NCBI GenBank assembly: GCA_049511335.1
Contig: JBEKYD010000002.1
Coordinates: 39,489-103,488, forward strand
DNA: 64,000 bases
Source of the DNA: JBEKYD01 sp049511335
GTDB lineage: Bacteria > Acidobacteriota > Terriglobia > Bryobacterales > Bryobacteraceae
Reading direction: 5' to 3'
The position numbers were made by a program, and so were the translations under genes. Under the pieces are notes generated by a model, which ran no database searches, had not been told where the DNA came from, and saw only the letters and a list, made by a program, of their open reading frames with translations. This document shows positions 17,438 through 24,241 of the stretch, in pieces; within the stretch, counting starts at the first letter, position 1; every line of letters starts with the position of its first letter.

Positions 17438-17932
17438 TCAGCCCCCAGCCCGCTTAATCTGCTCCAGCGTTCTTCGCAAAATCGGCAGGACGGCGAGATC
17501 CTTTTCGCCCGCGAGTTCCTCTTTGAGTGCGATAATCGTCGCCAGATCCAGTACCCGCACTCTCTGCCCGTTGCCGATCTCCATCTCAATCGCATGCGGC
17601 AACAACTCTTCATAGCCCAGTCCGCGCCCGACTGTTCCCAGCACATCCAGAGGACCGCAATTGGTAATCAGGTTGTGGTGGCCGGGCGAACTCAGATGGC
17701 TGGGTTTGGGCTTGAGCCGGCGGCTGGGCTGCATTCGATAAACAGCATCGATGCCGTCCAGCACACGCAAGAGCTTGGCTACGTTGTCCTCGCTCCGCGA
17801 GACAACGATGTCGAGATCAAAAGTGTTCATCGGGGCGCCATTTAGAGCGGCTGCGAGGCCCCCGACAATCGCAAACTCCACCTCGCCCTCGGTCAGGGCG
17901 CGCAAGAGCGCCCGAAAATCACTCACCGGCAT
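17438..17932 (-). CDS. Nucleotidyltransferase-fold protein (DUF6036/AbiEii-like)
   Basis: A 164-residue protein with the minimal nucleotidyltransferase motif: FAIVGGLAAALNGAPMNTFDLDIVV (GG...DxD, residues 18-42). A later acidic residue in CGPLDVLG could be the third metal ligand. The segment VRVLDLATIIALKEELAGEKD is typical of AbiEii-like toxins and of DUF6036 proteins that transfer nucleotides to tRNA or protein. It overlaps the 54-codon gene upstream by 14 bases, so the two are coupled and may form a toxin-antitoxin-like pair. Confidence 0.75.
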   Translation of the reverse strand: MPVSDFRALLRALTEGEVEFAIVGGLAAALNGAPMNTFDLDIVVSRSEDNVAKLLRVLDGIDAVYRMQPSRRLKPKPSHLSSPGHHNLITNCGPLDVLGTVGRGLGYEELLPHAIEMEIGNGQRVRVLDLATIIALKEELAGEKDLAVLPILRRTLEQIKRAGG

Positions 17933-18083
17933 TTAGTTCTCGGATGGCAAGGATTGCATTCACGTGGCGCTGCAGGCAATCGAGGCGCTCGGCCGGCGTC
18001 AGTGAGAGCATCCAGCGGATCAGCGTCAAATCCACGCCATCTTCGCTGTAATCGGTTTGTGGTTGCGGATCCTGGTCCGCCAC
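17919..18083 (-). CDS. 54-residue protein coupled to the nucleotidyltransferase
   Basis: A GTG at 18081-18083 is preceded by AGGAGG (18088-18093) with a 4-base spacer. The product has an acidic N-terminus (DQDPQPQTDYSEDG) and a helical segment VDLTLIRWMLSLTPAERLD, then CLQRHVNAILAIRELNAGE. The TPAERL-helix type of short protein is commonly found directly before nucleotidyltransferase genes in Acidobacteriota, from memory of such pairs. Its stop overlaps the next start. Function is unknown; antitoxin or substrate-presenting partner are possibilities. Confidence 0.7.
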   Translation of the reverse strand: MADQDPQPQTDYSEDGVDLTLIRWMLSLTPAERLDCLQRHVNAILAIRELNAGE

Positions 18084-18099
18084 AGATCCTCCTACTATT

Positions 18100-18999
18100 T
18101 CAGCTCGGCTCCTGAACCGCGTCCCGATGGTGCAGCTTGACCTTGAAACCCGCCGCGCGCAATTTCTTGTGGATTTCTTCGGCGATCATCACCGAGCGGT
18201 GCTGCCCGCCGGTGCAGCCGAAACTGATGGTCAGGTAGCTCTTGCCCTCGCGAATATAATACGGCAGCAGGTACAGCAGCAATTCGGAAATTCTTTTTGT
18301 GAACTCCACCGTCTGTGGAAACGAACGGATATAGCGCGCCACCGCCGGATTCTTCCCGGTTTGGCGCTTGAAGCGCGGGATGTAGTTCGGATTGGGCAGA
18401 AAGCGAACGTCGAATACCAGGTCGCTTTCCGGCGGCAAACCGTTGCGATAGCCGAAGCTGTTCACATAGATCGCCAGGGTGGAACGGTCGCGCCGGCCGC
18501 TGAAGCGCTCGCCGATGAATTCGCGCAGCTCGTGCGCCGTAAGCTGGGAGGTATTGATCACCAGATCGGCCATGGCGCGGATGGCGGCCAGTTCCGTGCG
18601 CTCGGTCCCAATGCTGCGGACGATGGAGCGGCTGGCGCCGAGCGGATGCGGGCGCCGGGTTTCGCTGAAACGGCGAACGATGGCCGCATCGTCGGCTTCG
18701 AGGAAAATCAACTGCACGGCAAGCGACTTCTTGATATCCGCGAAAACCTTGGGGAAGCGTTTCAGCCCTTCGCCTTCGCGAATGTCCACCACCAGGGCCG
18801 CGGCCGGGATGCTGGTGTTGTCGCGCGTCAGCTCGGCGAACTTGGGAATCAGCTCTACCGGCAGGTTGTCCACCGAGTAGAACCCCAGGTCCTCCAGAGC
18901 CCGCAGGACGGAGCCCTTGCCGGAACCGCTCAGACCCGTGATAATGACCAGCTCCGGCCGGCGGCCGGAAGCCGCGGACGTGTTTGGGGCACGCGGCAT
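18100..18999 (-). CDS. rapZ: RNase adapter protein / nucleotide-binding RapZ
   Basis: A 299-residue protein of the RapZ/YvcJ family. The N-terminal P-loop GLSGSGKGSVLRALEDLGF and YSVDNLP are diagnostic; the C-terminal domain has FDVRFLPNPNY and SFGCTGGQHRSV (about residues 265-276), the likely sensor pocket. In E. coli RapZ presents GlmZ RNA to RNase E in response to glucosamine-6-phosphate. Placement next to hpf and rpoN is the conserved rpoN-hpf-rapZ neighbourhood. A 9-base gap from hpf indicates one operon. Confidence 0.94.
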   Translation of the reverse strand: MPRAPNTSAASGRRPELVIITGLSGSGKGSVLRALEDLGFYSVDNLPVELIPKFAELTRDNTSIPAAALVVDIREGEGLKRFPKVFADIKKSLAVQLIFLEADDAAIVRRFSETRRPHPLGASRSIVRSIGTERTELAAIRAMADLVINTSQLTAHELREFIGERFSGRRDRSTLAIYVNSFGYRNGLPPESDLVFDVRFLPNPNYIPRFKRQTGKNPAVARYIRSFPQTVEFTKRISELLLYLLPYYIREGKSYLTISFGCTGGQHRSVMIAEEIHKKLRAAGFKVKLHHRDAVQEPS

Positions 19000-19008
19000 G
19001 GAACCGGT

Positions 19009-19560
19009 TTACGCCTCGACCAGGTCGAAATGGCCGTCGCGGCGCCGCAGCAGGACCGAGAGACGATCGGTCTCGGCGTCGCGATACACCAAGTAATCGC
19101 GGCCCTTTTCAATTTCGATCAAGGCCTCGTCGAGAGTCATCGGTTTGCGTTTCTTGTGATTATCGATGTGATAAATGCGCCGTTCGACCTCCGGTTCCGG
19201 CCCGGCCGGCGGCGCGGACGCTTCCACCGCGGCCTGCTCCGCCGGGGCGCCTTTGCGCGGCGTGCGTTTGGTGTCGCGCCACTTGGTGGTCGCTTTGAGG
19301 GCCTGCTTCTCCAGCTTGTCCGCCGCCGCGTGAATCGCCGAAAACAGATCCGTGGCCGATCCGATGCCTACCAACTCGTGGTTATAGTAGTGGACCGTGG
19401 CTTCCGCCTGATGCAAATGGCGCTCCTGCGAGAGCACTACGTGCGCTTCGCATTCCCGCTTGCCGTCCAGCAGTTTGCCGATTTTGACGAAATGCGTCTC
19501 CAGCTTGGCGAGCTGCGCCGGCGCCAATCCCACCTGCCTGCCCGTGTATGTGATCTTCAT
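19009..19560 (-). CDS. hpf: Ribosome hibernation-promoting factor, long form
   Basis: A 183-residue protein. The N-terminal domain (MKITYTGRQVGL to about 95) is the HPF/YfiA ribosome-binding domain, with AEATVHYYNHELVGIGSATDLFSAIHAAADKLEKQ. A low-complexity linker precedes the C-terminal dimerisation domain (KKRKPMTLDEALIEIEKGRDYLVYRDAETDRLSVLLRR). Long HPF alone makes 100S ribosome dimers. The start is the ATG at 19558-19560; an upstream extension is proline/glycine-rich and not conserved. It lies between rpoN and rapZ. Confidence 0.93.
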   Translation of the reverse strand: MKITYTGRQVGLAPAQLAKLETHFVKIGKLLDGKRECEAHVVLSQERHLHQAEATVHYYNHELVGIGSATDLFSAIHAAADKLEKQALKATTKWRDTKRTPRKGAPAEQAAVEASAPPAGPEPEVERRIYHIDNHKKRKPMTLDEALIEIEKGRDYLVYRDAETDRLSVLLRRRDGHFDLVEA

Positions 19561-19678
19561 GAGCGTTCCGCCGTTTTTCGGCGGCGGTTGCGGCCAACCG
19601 CCGCCGGCACCTTCCTCTTTCTTTATAGCGCACAAGGAGCTGGACCACCTGCTGCAATTCGTAAGTAGTCGACCGGCA

Positions 19679-19818
19679 GCAACCGTTCCTTACAGTCGCG
19701 GCTCTGACTGGCGGCTCAGTGGCTATCTTCGCTATTCCCGATCCACATGCATCAAAAACGCCCTCCAGCCGGTGCGGAGAGCCGCAAGTCAGAGCCGCGA
19801 CTGGCAAGGAGCGGTCGC
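19679..19818. repeat. Diverged copy of repeat family A in the rpoN-hpf gap
   Basis: The left arm 19679-19708 and right arm 19788-19818 are imperfect reverse complements (about 30 bp, few mismatches, one 1-base indel) around 79 bases. They share the AACCG-CC-TA-C-GTCGCGGCTC core of 874-943. The geometry (terminal inverted repeats around a short core) is MITE-like. Confidence 0.75.
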
Positions 19819-19850
19819 ATGCAAATGATTGCCGGCGGCTGAAAGCTTCC

Positions 19851-21455
19851 CTACGGCCGCAGCCGCCGCTGATGCGTCGAAGGTATTTTCATGTCCTCGC
19901 GGTATTTGGCCACGGTGCGGCGGGTGACGTTGATGCCGGCGGCTTCGAGCAGCGCCGTGATCTTTTCGTCTGTGAGGGGGTGGGTGCGGTCTTCCTCCTC
20001 GATCATTCTCTTCACCTTGCGCTTGAGCAACAACAGCGGCGTGAAGCTTCCCGAAGGTCCCTGCACGGCTTCGGAGAAGAAGTAGCGCAGTTCGAAAACT
20101 CCCTGCGGCGTGTGCGCGTACTTGCCGGCCACCGCGCGGCTGACCGTGGACGGGTGCACTCCCACTTCCTCCGCCACTTCTTTGATCATCATCGGCTTCA
20201 GGTGCTCGAGCCCGTTGGCCAGAAAGTCGGTCTGGCGGCGGACGATCGCCTGGCAAACCTTCAGGATGGTCTGCTTCCGCTGCTCGATGTTCTTCATCAA
20301 CTGGATGGCCGAGGAGTAGCGCTCGCGCACGTAGTCCCGAACTTCCTTGGAAGCGCCGTTTTCCCGGTCCAGCATACGCCGGTATTGCACGTTGAGACGA
20401 AGCTGCGGCACGTCTTCGTCGTTCATTTGAATGATGTAGTCGTCGCCGTCCTTGATCAGATATACGTCCGGCTCGATCACCCTGGCGCCGGCGCCGGAAT
20501 AGCGCAGGCCGGGCCGCGGATTCAAATGCCGGATCATATTCACGGCGATTTCAATGTGCTCCATGGGCCGGCCCAGCAGCCGCGCCAGCTCCTTATACTG
20601 GCGCATTTCGAGCAGGCGCATGTGGTCGGAGACGATCTGCCACGCCACTCCGCCCTTGCCGTTCACGCTTTCGATCTGGAGCAGCAGGCATTCGCGCAGG
20701 TCCCTCGCCGCGATTCCCGCTTCGAGCGACTGGACGGCTTTCAGGCCCTGCTCCACCTCTTCCATCGAATGCTCGCCGGCGGCGGCGATTTCCGCCAGTG
20801 GCGTCGTCAAGTACCCGTCGTCATCCAGGTTGCCGATGATGGATTCAGCCGCGTTGCGCACCGGGTCGGGAATCAAGCTCATGCTCAACCCCCGGCGCAA
20901 ATAGTCTCCCAGCGTCTCCGGCGCCGAAAGAAAGGTCTCGAAAGACGGCTTTTCCACCGATTCCGATGCCGGACTCTTATAGCCCGGATCGAGATAATCG
21001 TCAAAAAACGAGCCGAAGTCGATTTCATCGAATGGATCGGAGGCGGCCGGGGTTTCGAGCGGGTCGTTGGTAGCCGAAGGGGCGCTCTCCGGCCCCGTCA
21101 CCGTGGCGGCGGTCTCTTCGGCGTCCGCAAAAACGCTTCCATTGATGGCTACGTCGCCCGCGTTGCCATCCACGGAGCCCGATTCGTTCAATACCGCCGC
21201 TTCCAGAATCTCGCGGTCCGCGCGGTTGTTTTCCGGCTCCGCCTCCAGAAGGGGCAACAGCTCTTCGGGGGGGACTTCGTCGCCGCTTTCCTCGGTGGCC
21301 TCTTCCAGAACCGGATTCTTGACAATCTCCTGCGTGATCATTTCCTTCAGCTCCAGCCGGTTGAGCTGAAGGACCGTGACCATTTGGACTAGTCCGGGCG
21401 TGAGAATCTGCTTTTGTGCGACCTTAAGGTCCAATCGTGGCGACAGCAGGCTCAT
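19851..21455 (-). CDS. rpoN: RNA polymerase sigma-54 factor
   Basis: A 534-residue sigma-54. Region I is the N-terminal glutamine/leucine-rich KVAQKQILTPGLVQMVTVLQLNRLELKEMI; an acidic region II spans about 50-150; the core-binding region follows, then the HTH at VHPSTVSRAVAGKYAHTP and the RpoN box RRTVAKYRE (about residue 520). Sigma-54 directs activator-dependent transcription at -24/-12 promoters. It is the first gene of the rpoN-hpf-rapZ block; a MITE-like repeat separates it from hpf. Confidence 0.96.
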   Translation of the reverse strand: MSLLSPRLDLKVAQKQILTPGLVQMVTVLQLNRLELKEMITQEIVKNPVLEEATEESGDEVPPEELLPLLEAEPENNRADREILEAAVLNESGSVDGNAGDVAINGSVFADAEETAATVTGPESAPSATNDPLETPAASDPFDEIDFGSFFDDYLDPGYKSPASESVEKPSFETFLSAPETLGDYLRRGLSMSLIPDPVRNAAESIIGNLDDDGYLTTPLAEIAAAGEHSMEEVEQGLKAVQSLEAGIAARDLRECLLLQIESVNGKGGVAWQIVSDHMRLLEMRQYKELARLLGRPMEHIEIAVNMIRHLNPRPGLRYSGAGARVIEPDVYLIKDGDDYIIQMNDEDVPQLRLNVQYRRMLDRENGASKEVRDYVRERYSSAIQLMKNIEQRKQTILKVCQAIVRRQTDFLANGLEHLKPMMIKEVAEEVGVHPSTVSRAVAGKYAHTPQGVFELRYFFSEAVQGPSGSFTPLLLLKRKVKRMIEEEDRTHPLTDEKITALLEAAGINVTRRTVAKYREDMKIPSTHQRRLRP

Positions 21456-21608
21456 CTCGTACCCATAATATCACTGGAATTCCGTCGCACCGGCGAACTC
21501 TTTGCGGAGCCCTAGCATTTTTTGTGCCGTTTTCAACGGTAGCCGCGACTTTGGGCATCTTTGTGCGCGGAAACCAGGAAATGCTCCACCCGTTCCGCGC
21601 TTCTGCGA

Positions 21609-21737
21609 CGGGGGCTCCGGTTCCACGGGCGATGGAAGCTGTTTAGCAAGACCGCATCCGGGCGGTACCTGGTCGTGGTGTTCACTTATGAAATGAATGC
21701 CGCAGAGAGGAGCAAGTATGCCCCGCAAATCGGCTGA
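21609..21737 (+). pseudogene. C-terminal remnant of a BrnT-like toxin
   Basis: In the frame ending at TGA 21735-21737 the translation reads GRWKLFSKTASGRYLVVVFTYE then MNAAERSKYAPQIG. The first part matches the beta-strand core of BrnT-type toxins and the second the C-terminal helix that usually follows an ISAR-type strand. That intervening strand is missing, and upstream (before 21609) the frame no longer resembles the family. It overlaps the intact antitoxin start by 20 bases, the normal toxin-antitoxin order. It is read as an inactivated toxin. Confidence 0.55.
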
Positions 21738-22059
21738 CCCCGTGAAATCCAAGGCGGACGCCGGGCAAGCCGGCTGGTACGCGACCCCGCAAGGTCGCCG
21801 GCAGACGCAGCGAGAGTTTGCTCGCGCGCTCAAGGACGGGACTCTGGTTCGGTCGGCCGGATCGAAAATCGCGAAAAGCGATCCGAAGGTGCTGGAGCAG
21901 CTCATGGAAGAGGCGAAACGGAACGCGACCCGCTCCATCTCGATTCGTGTCCCGATCGCCGACCTCGAACAGGCACGGCAGATCGCCGAAAAGACCCGTG
22001 TCGGCTACCAAACCGTGCTCAAGCAAGCCATCAGAGAAGGTTTGAAGCGGGCCGGCTGA
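21718..22059 (+). CDS. BrnA/CopG-like ribbon-helix-helix antitoxin
   Basis: A 113-residue protein. Start ATG 21718 is preceded by GAGGAG. The C-terminal segment NATRSISIRVPIADLEQARQIAEKTRVGYQTVLKQAIREGLK is a ribbon-helix-helix DNA-binding domain (strand SISIRVP, then two helices), and the N-terminal FARALKDGTL is typical of the BrnA-like class. It should repress its own promoter and bind the toxin; here the toxin frame directly upstream is a remnant. The final residues give an intact C-terminus, so the gene appears functional. Confidence 0.78.
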   Translation: MPRKSADPVKSKADAGQAGWYATPQGRRQTQREFARALKDGTLVRSAGSKIAKSDPKVLEQLMEEAKRNATRSISIRVPIADLEQARQIAEKTRVGYQTVLKQAIREGLKRAG

Positions 22060-22106
22060 TTCCGAAATTACGATGTCAGCCTGGATGGAGCCTGGCACCG
22101 GTTCCC

Positions 22107-22668
22107 TTAGGCGGCGGTTTGGGACTTGCCAAGGCAGCAGCGCTTGTATTTCTGGCCGCTGCCGCAAGGGCACGCTTCGTTGCGGCCGATTTTGGGTTCG
22201 GAGCGGCGGTAGGGTTCGGGCTTTTGTGCATTCTTGTGCAAATTTCCGGTTTTGCATTCTTGTGCAAGCGGGGGCTCCGCGGGGGCCTCTGGCTGCCGGG
22301 GTAGCGGGGCGTTGTTGAAAGTAAGGGATTTCTTTGGTTTGGCCGGAGAGGAAGGCATGGCGGTTTGGATAATGAAAATGGCGGCTTTGAGACGGACGGA
22401 CGGGGAGGACTTGGGATCTTTGAGGACTTCGCGGAGAGAATCGAAGGCCAGCTCGGCGAGCTCTTGGGCGCGCTCGCGGAAGATGAGGGTGCGGTCGGAC
22501 TCGAGATCGGCAAGCGCCTGTTGGAATTGCGGGGAACTGCTGCGCCAATTGGCGACGGTGTTGCGGTGAACGCCGGCTTGGGCGGCGGCGTTTGTGAGGT
22601 TCGCGCCGCTAGCTAGACAGGGCGTCGATGACCTGGAGTTGTTGAGCGGAGAGCTGGGAATCGTGCAT
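22107..22668 (-). pseudogene. Frameshifted HTH plus SEC-C motif protein
   Basis: ATG 22666-22668 opens MHDSQLSAQQLQVIDALSS then TAG. A tandem GCTA duplication at 22608-22615 causes the shift; removing four bases restores one 186-codon frame to the TAA at 22107. The repaired protein has a small HTH (NLTNAAAQAGVHRNTVANW), a helix (RTLIFRERAQELAELAFDSL), a proline-rich region and a C-terminal zinc SEC-C motif (GRNEACPCGSGQKYKRCC). Proteins with this HTH resemble small terminase or transposon-derived regulators. Translation could restart after the shift, but no good start was seen. Confidence 0.6.
22225..22267. repeat. TGTGCATTCTTGTGCA-type direct repeat
   Basis: TTGTGCATTCTTGTGCAA is followed by a second TTGCATTCTTGTGCAA. 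On the minus strand these encode the HKNAQK part of the SEC-C protein. Related sequences are at about 22811-22830, 29692-29718 and 29904-29922. Confidence 0.55.
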
Positions 22669-23163
22669 GGGATCACTTCCGGCCCCACGATAGCGCGCGG
22701 GCAGTTCAGGGACGGGGTGCGCGGAAGGTGCGGATTGGCTGTAGCTCTATGAAACGGTGGGAGTAAAAAAATATATCGAAAGTCTGTGACCGTCCTTTTC
22801 GCCGGCCGGCTTTTGTGCGTTCTTGTGTGTGGAAGCGGCATCGGCTGGGGCGGGTCTGGGGAAACAGGCGGGATGTTTCTGGGGTTCCCGAGCCTGTGGG
22901 AGCGGTCTGACTGATCCGCCAGTTCTGGGAATCAGCGACTGCGCTAATAGCGGCGAAAACGAGGAGCGATAAAATGTAGCGCATTGCGTTTTGGATTTCC
23001 AAATCCGCTTTTTCAAGCGCTGCGGCAAAATTCAGACCTTGCCATCGTGAAGTGTAGGCGCGCGGTAACGCGAAAGCAAGGGGGTTGCCCCGCCCTTGCC
23101 CTCGCCTTTCCACACGAATCGCCCCGCCCTCGCCAGGGATTCCGGTCGACGCGGTACCGTGGA
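22669..23163. other. Gene-poor stretch with repeat debris
   Basis: About 495 bases without a convincing gene. On the minus strand near 22800-22830 a fragment reading THKNAQKPAG resembles the linker of the neighbouring SEC-C protein, pointing to an old duplication. No promoter-like pair or RNA was recognised. Confidence 0.4.
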
Positions 23164-23541
23164 ATGATGCGAATCCTTGTTTTAACCGACGACAACGGAA
23201 CGACCCGTGTAAGGGAAAGCCGAGAGGTTTTCGATGTAGCGGAGTTCAAGCTGGTCTACACCTGTCCGGACTGCAAGAACGAGTTCATCTTCACGGCGGA
23301 TAAGGAGGGCGAGCCAAAGCAAAGCTGGCGTGCCTGTCCAGTTTGCGCAAAGAACCTTACGTTGTTTGATACCGGCACGGCAACGCCCGAGGTCTTGCTG
23401 TGGGAGGCGCTTTCCCTGTACCGGTCGTTCTACGAATTCGTAACGACGCGGCATCCGTTTCCGGAACTGAAGCTGCTGGTGACGGTACCGGCGGCGGAGC
23501 CGAAACCGGCCAGCAGTCCGGCGAAGCCAACAGCTACCTAG
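23164..23541 (+). CDS. Hypothetical zinc-ribbon protein
   Basis: A 125-residue protein beginning MMRILVLTDDNGTTRVRES. Residues 33-65 form a treble-clef or ribbon-like unit: YTCPDCKNEFIF and WRACPVCAKNLTLFD, two CPxC pairs suited to one zinc. The C-terminal part has EALSLYRSFYEFV and ends in an alanine/proline-rich tail. I do not recognise the family. Two adjacent ATG codons (23164, 23167) are possible starts; the longer upstream frame is repeat-like. It is flanked by accessory debris on both sides. Confidence 0.6.
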   Translation: MMRILVLTDDNGTTRVRESREVFDVAEFKLVYTCPDCKNEFIFTADKEGEPKQSWRACPVCAKNLTLFDTGTATPEVLLWEALSLYRSFYEFVTTRHPFPELKLLVTVPAAEPKPASSPAKPTAT

Positions 23542-23550
23542 TCTGGTGCG

Positions 23551-23582
23551 CCTGTCCGCCTGTCCGCCTGTCCGCCTGTCCG
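23551..23582. repeat. Tandem 8-bp repeat, four copies
   Basis: CCTGTCCG repeated four times without interruption directly after the zinc-ribbon gene. A likely slipped-strand (variable-number) site; it is not within a gene. Confidence 0.85.
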
Positions 23583-23831
23583 CGTGGGAGGCGTCGCCGC
23601 GAGCAACGTTCCGCCGGTTGTTCCGCCAAGTAGTCCGCCGTCGATTCCCGCCGCCCGTGTCGCCGCCGTACAGCCTTACATGGAAATGGCAGGGCCGAAG
23701 CACCGACCCTGCCGTAAAACTAGCTTCCAAAACACTGCCTCATTCCACGGAGGCAAATCCGACGAGCCAAAAGTTTTGGAATGAAACGGAATGAAACTGC
23801 GTTTGGGAATGTCTGTAAGTGATTGAAAACA

Positions 23832-23881
23832 TGGTGGCCAGGGACGGAATCGAACCGCCGACGCCAGCCATTTCAGGGTTG
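23832..23881 (-). other. 3' half of a tRNA-Phe-like gene (possible attachment-site scar)
   Basis: On the minus strand this reads an anticodon arm with loop CTGAAAT (anticodon GAA), a variable loop, a T arm GGCGG-TTCGATT-CCGTC with all five pairs possible, then CCTGGCC-A-CCA as the 3' acceptor strand, discriminator and CCA. No 5' half (a GGCCAGG strand and D arm) precedes it. Half-tRNA copies of this kind are what tRNA-targeting integrative elements leave at their distal junction. Confidence 0.6.
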
Positions 23882-23892
23882 CGCCCGCCGGT

Positions 23893-24162
23893 TCAGCGAA
23901 ACGGAAGATACACGATCTGATTCCGCCATTGTTCTGCTTGTGATGCGGCCCACACAAGAAGAAGTGAATCGATGATCTCACCGATAGCGCTCGGCTGCTG
24001 GGGGACGATGAATATGCCTGGAACTGGTTTGCCATCTTCGAGGCGATCCCGAAAATGCCACGTCATCGTCTGCCGGTCGTGGGTAATCAGAATGCGTTCT
24101 TGCTCAGCGGCAAGTTCAAGGAGCGCTGAATCTGTGGTTCCGCGTAAACGAGTAGTTTTCAC
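23893..24162 (-). pseudogene. N-terminally truncated DUF5615 / PIN-like protein
   Basis: An 89-codon frame with TTDSALLELAAEQERILITHDRQTMTWHFRDRL, then VPGIFIVPQQPSAIGEIIDSLLLVW and NQIVYLPFR. This is the C-terminal two-thirds of DUF5615 PIN-like toxins (LITHD is the nucleotide/metal-site strand). The expected N-terminal LLDED acidic motif is missing: upstream in frame the sequence is GAAGKGIRFADV and then reaches the promoter of the S9 peptidase gene. It abuts the tRNA fragment, so an integration or deletion event may have cut it. Confidence 0.55.
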
Positions 24163-24241
24163 ATCTGCAAATCGAATGCCTTTGCCGGCCGCGCCACGCG
24201 CTGAAGGAAAACTCGCCCCGATTGCAGTACACTAATTCGAC

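Noticed and set aside
19719..21392. 557-codon plus-strand frame
   Set aside because: Antisense of rpoN; no family motifs.
23551..23582. CRISPR or coding repeat
   Set aside because: The unit is only 8 bp, uninterrupted and outside any supported gene.
23832..23881. Functional tRNA gene
   Set aside because: The 5' acceptor strand and D arm are missing; only the 3' half is present.
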